A stretch of 64,000 bases of DNA, taken from assembly GCF_002198735.1 (NCBI RefSeq), contig NZ_MWLO01000145.1:74085-138084 (forward strand). The letters are read 5' to 3'. The position numbers were made by a program, and so were the translations under genes. Below are positions 35,535 through 44,156 of this stretch, piece after piece (position 1 is the stretch's first letter; each line of letters opens with the position of its first letter). The notes under the pieces were generated by a model. That model searched no databases. It was not told the origin of the DNA and was given only the letters and a program-made list of their open reading frames with translations. The DNA comes from Ideonella sp. A 288 (GTDB taxonomy: Bacteria > Pseudomonadota > Gammaproteobacteria > Burkholderiales > Burkholderiaceae_C).

Positions 35535-37196
35535 CTACGGTCTGGCCATCGCTGCCAGCCGCTCGGTGTCCACGGGACACCCCAGGGCCTCGAAGCGCGC
35601 CCTGTCGCGCAGGTTGATGACATGCGGCAAGTAGGGCCCCATGGCCTCGGCTTCGCCATGTCCCTGCCTGACGTCGAACCAGCTGTGGCTGAACCCCGGG
35701 TTCACTTGGGTGTGGCGGTTGATGACGACGCCGAAATCCTGCGAACCGCCCGGGATGCCGTCACCGTTGCCGTACTCCATCCACACCACGCCACAGTGCT
35801 CGGTGGCATTGGCCGGACGGTCGGGGGCACGCGAGACGACCACGTTGAAGGCGCCACGCCGGTCGATGACGGGCCGAACGTTCTCGTCGGTGACGCAGTC
35901 CACCGTGTTGCCCACGGGCGGCGCCGTCGACGTGCACAGCGACCAGTAGCGCATGTCGGCGTCGTGCGCCATCGGTGCGCCGTCACCATGCCACGTGCTC
36001 GGGGTGCTGGGCATCCTGCCGTGCACCACGTACACCTTGCCGTAGGCCTGGCTCAGGTAGGTGAACCCGTAGCGGGTCGCCGGGTTGCTCCAGAAGCCCC
36101 CTTTCTCCACGGCCAGGGCGTCGCTGGGCAGGGCCGGAAAGAAGGTCTGCAGGATGAGGTGCTCGCGGTTGTAGAACTTCACCATCGGCGCCACGTCGAA
36201 ATCACGCGCCGGTGTGCGATCGGCCGGCCGCCAGGGCAGCCTGTTCAGCGCCATCCACAGGCCCTTGGACACCGTCAGCGGCACCTGCTTGCCGCGCAGC
36301 GGTGCATGGGTGGCGGCACAGGCCTGCGCGTCCTTCAGCACCGTGCCGTCGGCCAGGTGAAGCTCGACCTCGGGCACGCCGACGCCCCCGGTCCAGTCGA
36401 TGCTGCGGTCGGGCACGTAGTTGCGCATGTGCATGCCGATGGCGTCGCCGGGCTCGGCCAGCGTGTAGATCGTGTTCCGCGGCCTGCGGTCAGGGGGATT
36501 CCCGTTGACGATCGACAGGGTGTAGCGGCGCAGGTCGACGTCGCGCCGCACGCCGCGTCGGTAGGGGTTGGACGAGCCCGGGTCGGGATGGATCTCGACG
36601 TCGGCCAGGCCGTCGCGCGGCACGCCGTCTGCCGTGTAGGTGACGAAGCTCCAGTGCCGCAGGTGCGGGAACTCGCCCTTCATCACGATCCTGCCGCCCG
36701 CCGGAATCCGGAACCAGGCCGTGCTGAAGGTGTTGCCGATGTCCGGGAACTGGTTCTCCAGCCCGTAGTCGTCCGGGTCGGTCGTGTAGTAGCCGGTGCG
36801 CAGCTTGGGTCCGGGCCAGAAGCAGTTCCTGATGGCGTTGTTGGCGAACACGTTGTCGCGGCGCGCGATGTCGGTCGATCGCTCGGGCGGCATCGGCGGC
36901 AGGATGAAATCGTTGCCCAGGCTGCCCATCACGTAGCCGTCGGCACGTGGCACGGGCCCGCCGCGCGGGGTTTGCGGCAGCGCGCGTGCGCGGGGATCGT
37001 CGTCGGACCGCTCGCCGATGGCACCGCCGGCGCCCGGTTCGCCGGACGCCGGCGCAGGCCAGGTGTAGGCGCCATGGGTCGGGCGGCCGACGCCGCCGTC
37101 GTCGCGCGCCAGGCGCTCGACCCACAGGCTGAGTGCCAGGCCCAAGGCGAGGCCCAGGCCCGCGACCCAGGCCAGGGCTCGCATGGTGGTGCTCAT
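35535..37196 (-). CDS. Exported or membrane-anchored protein of unknown family, intact paralogue
   Basis: The 553-residue protein has an N-terminal hydrophobic segment (MRALAWVAGLGLALGLALSL), either a signal anchor or signal peptide. The body has the blocks NCFWPGPKLRTGYY, GEFPHLRHWSFVTYTADG, DPGSSNPYRRG, YLSQAYGKVYVVHGRMP, MRYWSLCTS and CGVVWMEYG. The frameshifted gene next to it shows the matching blocks (SCFWSRGP, GRFAHSRYMSFISY, LRYWSFCSN, CGIAWLP), so the two are paralogues. I do not recognise a family with known function. It lies between the DUF1302 gene and its paralogue, suggesting an outer-membrane/periplasmic system. Confidence 0.75.
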   Translation of the reverse strand: MSTTMRALAWVAGLGLALGLALSLWVERLARDDGGVGRPTHGAYTWPAPASGEPGAGGAIGERSDDDPRARALPQTPRGGPVPRADGYVMGSLGNDFILPPMPPERSTDIARRDNVFANNAIRNCFWPGPKLRTGYYTTDPDDYGLENQFPDIGNTFSTAWFRIPAGGRIVMKGEFPHLRHWSFVTYTADGVPRDGLADVEIHPDPGSSNPYRRGVRRDVDLRRYTLSIVNGNPPDRRPRNTIYTLAEPGDAIGMHMRNYVPDRSIDWTGGVGVPEVELHLADGTVLKDAQACAATHAPLRGKQVPLTVSKGLWMALNRLPWRPADRTPARDFDVAPMVKFYNREHLILQTFFPALPSDALAVEKGGFWSNPATRYGFTYLSQAYGKVYVVHGRMPSTPSTWHGDGAPMAHDADMRYWSLCTSTAPPVGNTVDCVTDENVRPVIDRRGAFNVVVSRAPDRPANATEHCGVVWMEYGNGDGIPGGSQDFGVVINRHTQVNPGFSHSWFDVRQGHGEAEAMGPYLPHVINLRDRARFEALGCPVDTERLAAMARP

Positions 37197-37255
37197 GTGC
37201 AGGTGTCCCGGCGCGTGCTCGGTGGTGGCATGGGTCCGTCGACCGCCTGGCGCCC

Positions 37256-39136
37256 TCAGAACCGGTAGCCCAGGCACAGCGACGCCGTGCTGCGGTCCTT
37301 GGTGTTGTTGTAGGCGCCGCCCCAGGTGGGCTGCCAGGCCAACTCGGCAACGAAGGCCTTGCGGTACTCGGCCTTCAACGACAGCACCGCGAACTGGCGG
37401 CCTTCGTTGATCGACCCGTCCTCGGACCAGCCACTGAGGTCGTGCCCGAAGCTCAGGCTCGGCGTGACGTCGAGCCCGGCCAGCGTCCCGGGATAGCGGA
37501 GTCCGGCGCGCAGGCGGTAGGCAACGGCGTTGGCCGACACGTAGCCGTCGAGGGCGCAAGTCTTGGCGCCAGCCGTGGCCGGGCATGCCGACGCGCCCAC
37601 CGGCGCCTGCCCGTAGACGTCGGACCGGCGAAAGCGCATGACCGCTGGGTCGGGCAGATCGGGCACGTTCTTGATGGCCAGTTCGGCGGCCACGTTGCCC
37701 CCGGCCGCGCCCAGGAGGGCCGGCAGGCCATGCACGACCGCGAGGTTCAGTTGCACGGCCTTGTGACGCTCGTAGGCGTCGAACCGGGCTCCTGCGGCCA
37801 GTGCGGTGACGGCGGCGCGCAATGGCGTGGGACCAGCGGCGGACGCGAAGGCGTTCAGCAGGTCGATCGTGTTGTACTGGTAGGGCTGGTTCGGACGGTA
37901 GGTCAGTTCGGCCAGGACCGTGCCGGCCGGCAGCTTCCGCTCGAGCGTGACGCCCAGCACCCGGATGCGCTCGGGGTAGGACACGAAGTACTGCGGATTC
38001 AGGCCCCCGGGATCCCTGGGCACGAAGGGCGCCCCAGTGCGCAGCGATTTGATCGCGGCGAGGTAAGGCACCCGCGAGTGGAACTGCACCACGTACACGC
38101 CCAGTTCGGCCCCGATGGCGTCGACCGTCTGGCGCAGGCCCAGGCCGTACTGACCCGAATCCGAGGCCATGACGTCGCCAGCCCGCTTGAGGAAGGTGCC
38201 TGCCGCGATCGACGCCGGATCGGAACCCACCCCCAGAAGCCCCTTGTCGCAGCCGCCGGCCACGAAATCGTTGGCGGAGTAGAACGTTCCGCAGCCAGGC
38301 AGCGCCGAGGCGCGGAAGCCGGCCTGCACGAAGGCATCGACGGTGGTCGACGGCGTGACGGCGACCCGCGCGCTCACCGCCGGGACGGGGATCCGCCCCT
38401 CTTCGGGCAAGGCGCCGGCACGGCGGGCGGCGTTCTGATCGCGCGGTGACAGGTCGCCCAGGCCGCCCGGGGTGGTGAAACGGCTGCCCCAGTCGAGCTT
38501 CTGCAGCCCGGCCTTCCAGTCCAGCGAGCGGCCGCCCAACTCGGCGTGGCCGAAGGCGTACACGTCGCCCGCCACGACGCCGGAAAACCTGGATCGGGAG
38601 GCGAAGCCACCGTCGTTCAGCGGTGCACCCGCGGCGTAGCCATTGGGCAGGTGGCCGAACGGGCGACCTCCGTCACTCAGGGCGACGTCATGCCAGGCCT
38701 GTGCCTGGGCCACGGCCCCGAGGCCGTCACGCCGGTAGGCGAACTCGATCAGGCCCTTGAGCGCTCGCGATACCGCATCACCATGGCCGAAATTGAGGTT
38801 CCCATCGTCCTGGTTCTTGCCACCCACGCCAGCACCGGTGATGCCGACCAGAGCCGCATTGGGCGCCGGGATCAGTTCCGCGTCCCGGTGGTCGGCGCGG
38901 ATCACGGTGCCGGCAAAGACCGACCCGGTGACGGTGAGGCGACCCCCGGCGATGTCGACGTCAGCGGCCAATGCGGGCCCTGCGGCGACGACGAGGGCTG
39001 CTGCAGCGTCGCGGTGGGCATTGGAGAAGGGCGTGCGGTACCCGGTGGCTCCGGGTGGGCTGGATGGCCTGGACGCGTGCGGGCGGCCTCGGTCGATCGA
39101 TGCGCCTCTGTGGGTCGCCGGCCTGGCCGGGACCAT
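37256..39136 (-). CDS. DUF1302 family outer-membrane protein
   Basis: The product (up to 626 residues) has the DUF1302 pattern: an N-terminal ADVDIAGGRLTVTGSVFAGT strand split here as LTVTGSVFAG, many alternating strands, LDWGSRFTTPGGLGD, and the outer-membrane-type end LCLGYRF with terminal Phe. DUF1302 proteins occur in loci for steroid, terpene and alkane use and are thought to be uptake channels. The N-terminus is unclear: ATG 39136 leaves about 40 residues before the hydrophobic AAAALVVAAGPALA, unlike a normal signal peptide. It is the first gene of a run of four on the minus strand. Confidence 0.82.
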   Translation of the reverse strand: MVPARPATHRGASIDRGRPHASRPSSPPGATGYRTPFSNAHRDAAAALVVAAGPALAADVDIAGGRLTVTGSVFAGTVIRADHRDAELIPAPNAALVGITGAGVGGKNQDDGNLNFGHGDAVSRALKGLIEFAYRRDGLGAVAQAQAWHDVALSDGGRPFGHLPNGYAAGAPLNDGGFASRSRFSGVVAGDVYAFGHAELGGRSLDWKAGLQKLDWGSRFTTPGGLGDLSPRDQNAARRAGALPEEGRIPVPAVSARVAVTPSTTVDAFVQAGFRASALPGCGTFYSANDFVAGGCDKGLLGVGSDPASIAAGTFLKRAGDVMASDSGQYGLGLRQTVDAIGAELGVYVVQFHSRVPYLAAIKSLRTGAPFVPRDPGGLNPQYFVSYPERIRVLGVTLERKLPAGTVLAELTYRPNQPYQYNTIDLLNAFASAAGPTPLRAAVTALAAGARFDAYERHKAVQLNLAVVHGLPALLGAAGGNVAAELAIKNVPDLPDPAVMRFRRSDVYGQAPVGASACPATAGAKTCALDGYVSANAVAYRLRAGLRYPGTLAGLDVTPSLSFGHDLSGWSEDGSINEGRQFAVLSLKAEYRKAFVAELAWQPTWGGAYNNTKDRSTASLCLGYRF

Positions 39137-39181
39137 GTCCGCAGGGCCTGGCGTCCGAAATGGGGCCTCCTCCTCCGCGAC

Positions 39182-39196
39182 GGTTCGGGTTTCTGG
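39182..39196 (-). promoter_or_regulatory. 15-base repeat, copy 1, upstream of the DUF1302 gene
   Basis: GGTTCGGGTTTCTGG (plus strand) lies 46 bases before the DUF1302 start. The identical 15 bases recur at 40032-40046 upstream of the neighbouring response-regulator gene. It may be a regulator-binding site shared by the two promoters. Confidence 0.4.
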
Positions 39197-39250
39197 CGCG
39201 CAGGACCTGCGATGCGGCGACGCTCCGTTGGCACGGCACGAGGCCGGTCG

Positions 39251-39895
39251 CTACTCGAGGCAGACGAGGTTGTTGCGCAACGCCGCGAGCACGGCGCCGG
39301 TGCGGTTGTCCGTCCCCAGCTTCGACAGGACGTTGCCAATGTGGTACTTGACGGTGGGGATGGCGATGCCGAGTCGGCCAGAGATGTCCTTGTTGGACAA
39401 GCCCAGGGCCATCAACCGGAGAAGATCACGCTCGCGCGCGGTGAGGTCGGAACCCATCTCGCAACTGTCGATGGCAGGGCGCGCGCTGGGACCCGACCGC
39501 GGCGCGGCGCCCGACAGGTCGTGCCAGGAGACCATCGCGGCCAGCATCACGTCCCGAGGCGACGCAGCGCGCGTCAGGAACATGGCGACACCGGCGACGC
39601 GCGCGCGCAGCAGCGTGTCCATGTCCAGCGAGTCGGCCACGACGACCACCTGAGCTTGCGGCAGCTGCGTCCTCAGGGTACGCACCTGGGTGACCAGTTC
39701 CTCGCCGGAATGGCCCGTCGAGCACAGGAAGACGACGTTGGGCGACAGCGCGGGCGCGAGTTGAAGCGCGTCGTGGAAGTCGTCGCATTCACCGGCCACG
39801 GCCAAGCCGGTGCATGCCGACAGGGTGCCGATGAGCCCGACGCGGAACATCGGCTGCTTGTCGATCACGAAGACGCGAATGGGGGGTGCTGGCAC
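39251..39895 (-). CDS. LuxR/NarL-type regulator with atypical receiver
   Basis: The 214-residue protein has a receiver-like domain and a clear LuxR helix-turn-helix (LTARERDLLRLMALGLSNKDISGRLGIAIPTVKYHIGNVLSKLG). The receiver lacks its key residues: the phospho-acceptor Asp position is Cys58 (NVVFLCSTG), the acidic pair after strand 1 is Asp12-Lys13, and the conserved Lys is lost (FLTRAAS). It is thus probably not controlled by phosphorylation. The start is GTG 39895. It precedes the DUF1302 gene by 114 bases and probably regulates this locus. Confidence 0.85.
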   Translation of the reverse strand: MPAPPIRVFVIDKQPMFRVGLIGTLSACTGLAVAGECDDFHDALQLAPALSPNVVFLCSTGHSGEELVTQVRTLRTQLPQAQVVVVADSLDMDTLLRARVAGVAMFLTRAASPRDVMLAAMVSWHDLSGAAPRSGPSARPAIDSCEMGSDLTARERDLLRLMALGLSNKDISGRLGIAIPTVKYHIGNVLSKLGTDNRTGAVLAALRNNLVCLE

Positions 39896-40031
39896 TCTGA
39901 TGGCCCGTGCAGGTTTGGACCGCCTCTTTGTGAACCGTGCGGTGTGGCGGCCACGTCGGCGGCAGGAATCCGCCGAACTGCATCGTGCGGCACTGCGATG
40001 GACGCGGAAAGGGGGCTGGCACGAGCGCCAG

Positions 40032-40046
40032 GGTTCGGGTTTCTGG
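40032..40046 (-). promoter_or_regulatory. 15-base repeat, copy 2, upstream of the LuxR-type regulator
   Basis: GGTTCGGGTTTCTGG (plus strand), identical to the copy at 39182-39196, lies 136 bases before the regulator's GTG start. Outside these 15 bases the two regions do not match. Confidence 0.4.
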
Positions 40047-40108
40047 TGTGTCGCCCCACCGGGCGATCAATTCACCGAGGACGGGGCACGCGGCGGCCCG
40101 TCCCGCGT

Positions 40109-42397
40109 TCAGGCGTCCTCGGGCAACTGGTACCGCGTGCTGGGCCCCCGGCCCTCCTGCACCAGCAGGCCCCGCGCGGCCAGCTGACCCAGCAGCTTAG
40201 AGGCGGTGGCCAGGCCCACGCCGCACAGCGGCGCGCACAGGCTCTTGCTCAGCGCGCCGTCGGTCAGCAGGTGGGTCAGCAGCGCGGCGCGGGCCGGCGC
40301 CGCCAGCAGGTCGCCGGCCTGCTGGCGCCACCGCTCGGCCAGCCGTTGCTGCCGGCTCTGCGCGTGCGCGAAGGTCTGCTGCAACTGGCCGAACTCGGCG
40401 TTGAAGCGGTCGCCCAGGCCATGGCGCTCGATCAGCGCCACCGCAGCCTCGCGCTCCTTCACCGACACCGCCAGGTAGGCCCGGGCGATGGCCAGGTGGG
40501 CGGCCACCTGCTCCTCGGGCGGCAGCGGCAGCGCCAGCGCCGCGCGCTGCCGTTGCACGGCCAGCAGTTCCGGGAAGTGGGCGGCGAATTCACCGGGCAG
40601 CAGGCGATCCAGGTTGTCATCGTCGCGCGGGCCCAGGATGTCGCGCTTCAGGCGCCGGGCGGCCTCGGCGGGCGCCGCGTCGCCCTGGGCCGGCCACGCC
40701 GCCAGAGCGGCCGCGGTGTGGGCATCGCCCTGAAGCTCGTCGTCGGCACGGTCCAGCGCCTGGAAGCGCTTGTAGTAGGCCTCGGCCAGGTTGTAGTGGG
40801 CGCGCCAGACGAGCACGCCAAGCTGGGCCCGGCCGGCGAGCTGCAGCGTCTGCTCGTAGTGCGCGATGGCGGCATCCCAGCGGCTTTGCCAGAAGTAGGC
40901 GGCGCCCAGGTTGAGGTGCGTGGCGGCCACGGTCTCGGGCTCGACGGCGAAGTGCTCGGCCATTTCCAGCACGTGCTTCGAGCATTCGATGGCCCTGGCG
41001 AAGTCCTTGGCCTCGCCGTGGATGAGCGCCAGGTTGCCATGGGTCTTCAGGAGGCCCTGCTGGTCGCCCAACCGCTGGTAGAGATGGAGGGCGCGGTACT
41101 TGTGCTCCAACGCCCGGCTGAGCTGGCCGCTGCGGCGCCAGTATTCGCCCCAGGTCTGCGCCAGCAGCGCCTGGGCCTCCAGGGCCCGCGGGCTGTGGTC
41201 GTGCAGGGCCTGCGCACGCTCGAGCAGAGGACCGGCACGCGGGTCGTTGTGCAGCAGGTACCACCAGGCCAGGCGAACTAACGTGTTCGAGCATTCGTCG
41301 AGCAGCGCTCCGTCGGCCGGCGCGGCGGTGTCGGGCACGCCGGCCTCGCGCAGGTGGTCGGCGCTGTCCTGGAAGCAGGCGAACGCGCGGTCGGGGTCGC
41401 GCACCTCGTGATGGCGGCCCAACGCGCCAAAGGCGCGTCCCAGCAACAGCGCATCGCCGGCCGTGTGGGCCAGGCGCAGCGCACGCTCGCAGGCCTGGCA
41501 CTCGGCCGGGGCGTCGCCGCGCACGCGCCACAGCGCCGCCTCGGCCAGCGCCAGTTGCACCTGCTGTGCAGGATCGGCCGGCAGGGCGGCAGCCTCGTGG
41601 AGCAGGATGTCGGTGTCCGGGTGGCGTGCCAGCGGCACGGCGAAGCGCTGCAGGCACACGATGAAGCCGGCCGCGTCTGCGGCGTGCAAGGCATGCCACA
41701 GCGCCGCCACGCCGTCCTGCGCCGACATCGCACGCGCGGCCTGCCGGCGGTGCCAGGCCACCCGGGCGTCCGCACCGCCGTGGCCCAGCAGCGCGTGCAC
41801 CTCGTCCTGCAGCGCGCGCTGCCGCTTCAGCAGCCCCGGCCCGTGCAGCGGCCGCGCCAGGGCCTGGGCCAGCAGGCGCCGGCCGCGGTCCACGCTGCGG
41901 TAGAAGGTGCTCGGCGCCACGTCCCACAGGCCGCACAGCCGATCGGCCGGCGCGTCGGTGGGCTGGGCGCGGTAGTGGGCGGGCAGGGACGGCACCTCCA
42001 GCAGGCCCTGGTGGCTGGCCAGTGCCAACAGGGCCCGCCAGTCGGGCGTGGGTTGCAGCCAAAGGGCCTCGTCGATGCCGCCGAGACCGACCTGCCCGTC
42101 CGGGCGCAGCTCGGCCAGCAGCGCACGCAGCAGCAGTTGCCACGCCAGCGGCGCGTCGGCATCGGGCGGCACGGCGTCGCCGCCCACGCGCCACAAGGGC
42201 GGCAGCAGGCGGTGCGCGCAACGGCGCACCAGGCGCGGCCGTTGTTGCAGCAGCGCTGCCAGCGCGCCGTTGCGATGGGCGGCCAGGAACGCCGTCAACA
42301 GTGCCTCGGGCACCGCCATCCTCAGGTGGAGGGATGCCGGTTCAACGGCTGCTGCCAACAAGTTAGGGGGGCGGCGCGAGGCGGGTTCTTGCATCAT
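40109..42397 (-). CDS. TPR-repeat protein with C-terminal winged helix, probable regulator
   Basis: The 762-residue protein has a helical N-terminal half with the short motif LWDVAPSTFYRSVDRGRRLL (residues about 155-175), which looks like a DNA- or partner-binding helix pair. TPR-like repeats fill about residues 260-560 (for example THLNLGAAYFWQSRWDAAIAHYEQ in part: LNLGAAYFWQS). A winged helix-turn-helix closes it: LLTHLLTDGALSKSLCAPL...LLGQLAARGLLVQEGRGPSTRYQL. No signal peptide is seen. It is divergent from the clostripain-like peptidase, 176 bases away, and may control it. Confidence 0.72.
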   Translation of the reverse strand: MMQEPASRRPPNLLAAAVEPASLHLRMAVPEALLTAFLAAHRNGALAALLQQRPRLVRRCAHRLLPPLWRVGGDAVPPDADAPLAWQLLLRALLAELRPDGQVGLGGIDEALWLQPTPDWRALLALASHQGLLEVPSLPAHYRAQPTDAPADRLCGLWDVAPSTFYRSVDRGRRLLAQALARPLHGPGLLKRQRALQDEVHALLGHGGADARVAWHRRQAARAMSAQDGVAALWHALHAADAAGFIVCLQRFAVPLARHPDTDILLHEAAALPADPAQQVQLALAEAALWRVRGDAPAECQACERALRLAHTAGDALLLGRAFGALGRHHEVRDPDRAFACFQDSADHLREAGVPDTAAPADGALLDECSNTLVRLAWWYLLHNDPRAGPLLERAQALHDHSPRALEAQALLAQTWGEYWRRSGQLSRALEHKYRALHLYQRLGDQQGLLKTHGNLALIHGEAKDFARAIECSKHVLEMAEHFAVEPETVAATHLNLGAAYFWQSRWDAAIAHYEQTLQLAGRAQLGVLVWRAHYNLAEAYYKRFQALDRADDELQGDAHTAAALAAWPAQGDAAPAEAARRLKRDILGPRDDDNLDRLLPGEFAAHFPELLAVQRQRAALALPLPPEEQVAAHLAIARAYLAVSVKEREAAVALIERHGLGDRFNAEFGQLQQTFAHAQSRQQRLAERWRQQAGDLLAAPARAALLTHLLTDGALSKSLCAPLCGVGLATASKLLGQLAARGLLVQEGRGPSTRYQLPEDA

Positions 42398-42573
42398 CCA
42401 ACGATCGTCCAGCGTGGGAGACGATGCCCGGCGAAAACCTGCGTGTCAATGCAAGCCGTCGGCAACGTAGTGTGTCCTGGCGCCGACATGGCGCGGCCTG
42501 CAAGCCGACCGGGCGGACGGCGGGCGGGCAGCCGACCGGCCTCCACCACCGCCCGCTACCGGAGCACCACATC

Positions 42574-44067
42574 ATGCCCTTGGCCCGACTGACCTTTGCA
42601 CGACCCGGCACGAAACCCGCCCCGCGAGGCATCACGCTGGTGGTGTACGCGCCCTACGGCAGCGATGCCGACCTGAGCGGCTACCCCGACAGCGCCATCA
42701 GACCGCTCGACAGGCACCCGCTGCTGCGCCACCTGGCCGCCGTAGCGGCCTGCGGGGTGCACGTGTGCGCGCTGGTCGACCTGATCGACGACAGCACCTG
42801 GCTGGTGGAGTTCGAAGCCCACGCGGCGCGACCCACGATCACCTCGCGCTGGAAGCAGCAGATGGACGCGGCGGAACCGCTGCGCGGACTGATCCGTCAC
42901 GCCTGCGAGAAGCACCCGGGCACGGCGCTGGTGCTGGGCCTGGAAGGGCACGGCGCGGGCTACCTGCCCGAGATCGACCGGCGCGTGCTCACCGCCGCGC
43001 AGCTCACCGACAACGGCAGCTTCGAATGGCACCTGGGCAGCGAAGGCGGAGCACCCGTGCTGCCGACCGGATCACCGCTGCTGCCGACAGGCTCGCCCTT
43101 GCTGCCGACAGGCTCGCCGCTGCTGCCCACCAGCCACCTGCCCATGTCCACCTGGGCACTGGGCCAGGCCATCGCCTCCGGAATGAAGGGGCAGTCGAAC
43201 CGGCTGGGGGTGATCTACTTCAACAGCTGCTTCAACCTGTCGGTCGAGGTGTTGCACACCGTCTCGCCGCTGGCCGAGTTCGCCGCCGGCTACGCCAACT
43301 ACAACTTCTTCACCGCCGGCGAGGCCTACGCGCGGGCCTTCGCCGAGCTCAAGGCACATCGCCACAGCGCGACCACGCGGCAGCTGGCCACCTGGCTGGT
43401 CGAGGCCAACGGCCGCATCCTGCAGGAGAAGTCGCACCACCCCACCGTGGGCGGCGTGGTGGCGCTGGACCGCATGGCGCCGATCGCCCGTGGCGTCGAT
43501 GCGCTGGCCAAGGCAATGATCGATGCGCTCACCGCCGGCGGCCCCGACCAGCACCGCGAGGTGGCCGAGAAGATCCGCAGCGCCATCCGCCGCGCGCAGC
43601 AGTACGACACCCACACGCCCGTCCGGCTGGAGGCGCCGGACGAGCTCACCGACCTGGGCAGCCTGGCGCACGAGCTGACCGGCTTCGACGTCAACCCGAC
43701 GGCCGTGCAGGCGGCGGCGCGGCAGTTGCGCGAACTGCTGGACGGCATCAAGGTCTACGGCGAGGCTGGCGTGCCGTGGATCGCGCCCGGCGTGCACTGG
43801 GACTTCTCGCGCCGAGAGCTGTCGATGAACATCCTGTGCCCCGACCCCAATCTCACCGGCCTGTGGGACTGGCGCTCGCCGTTCTACCTGCAGCCCGACG
43901 CCGATCGCCTGAAGCCTGCGGTGCAGCCGCACGTGATCGACTTCCTGAAGCAGACGGCGTGGGTGCAGTTCATCATCGAGTACCACCGCCATCGGCCCTT
44001 CAAGGGCCTGCGGCCGGCGCTGATCCCGGCCTGCGTGCGCTTCAACCGCGCGCACGCCATGCCCTGA
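42574..44067 (+). CDS. Clostripain-like (C11-type) cysteine peptidase
   Basis: The 497-residue protein has the clan CD layout: an early strand GITLVVYAPYGSDADL, the catalytic His126 in LVLGLEGHGAGY, and the catalytic Cys219 in VIYFNSCFNLSVEV, followed by a strand like the YADY region of clostripains (GYANYNFFTAGE). Three LPTGSPL repeats lie between His and Cys. There is no signal peptide, so it is cytoplasmic or exported by another route. The assignment to the C11 family is by motif and order only. Confidence 0.7.
   Translation: MPLARLTFARPGTKPAPRGITLVVYAPYGSDADLSGYPDSAIRPLDRHPLLRHLAAVAACGVHVCALVDLIDDSTWLVEFEAHAARPTITSRWKQQMDAAEPLRGLIRHACEKHPGTALVLGLEGHGAGYLPEIDRRVLTAAQLTDNGSFEWHLGSEGGAPVLPTGSPLLPTGSPLLPTGSPLLPTSHLPMSTWALGQAIASGMKGQSNRLGVIYFNSCFNLSVEVLHTVSPLAEFAAGYANYNFFTAGEAYARAFAELKAHRHSATTRQLATWLVEANGRILQEKSHHPTVGGVVALDRMAPIARGVDALAKAMIDALTAGGPDQHREVAEKIRSAIRRAQQYDTHTPVRLEAPDELTDLGSLAHELTGFDVNPTAVQAAARQLRELLDGIKVYGEAGVPWIAPGVHWDFSRRELSMNILCPDPNLTGLWDWRSPFYLQPDADRLKPAVQPHVIDFLKQTAWVQFIIEYHRHRPFKGLRPALIPACVRFNRAHAMP
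43060..43143 (+). repeat. 21-base tandem repeat inside the peptidase gene
   Basis: Three units of 21 bases (43060-43080, 43081-43101, 43102-43122) encode LPTGSPL each, and a decayed fourth (43123-43143) encodes LPTSHLP. The unit keeps the reading frame, so gain or loss only changes linker length. Confidence 0.9.
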
Positions 44068-44084
44068 CGCGGCACCCCGCCGCC

Positions 44085-44116
44085 GCGCCGCGTCATCGAA
44101 CGGGATGACGCGGCGC
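44085..44116 (+). terminator. Long hairpin after the clostripain-like gene
   Basis: GCGCCGCGTCATC (44085-44097) pairs perfectly over 13 bp with GATGACGCGGCGC (44104-44116) around a 6-base loop, 17 bases past the stop. There is no T tract. Confidence 0.55.
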
Positions 44117-44156
44117 CCGCAGACCTGCCGCCGCCCCGGTCTGCCCATCGCCACCC

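Noticed and set aside
36947-38449. Long open frames on the plus strand opposite the exported-protein and DUF1302 genes.
   Set aside because: They are shadows caused by high GC; they have no family motifs, and the minus-strand proteins have clear structure.
42418-42445. A sixth copy of the sigma-type element before the clostripain-like gene (GAT, 14 bases, TGCGTG).
   Set aside because: The -35-like block matches only in its last bases, the spacing is 14 instead of 13, and it lies about 130 bases from the start.
43060-43122. LPTGS repeats as sortase sorting signals.
   Set aside because: They are internal, tandem and without the hydrophobic helix and basic tail of a sortase signal; the organism is Gram-negative.
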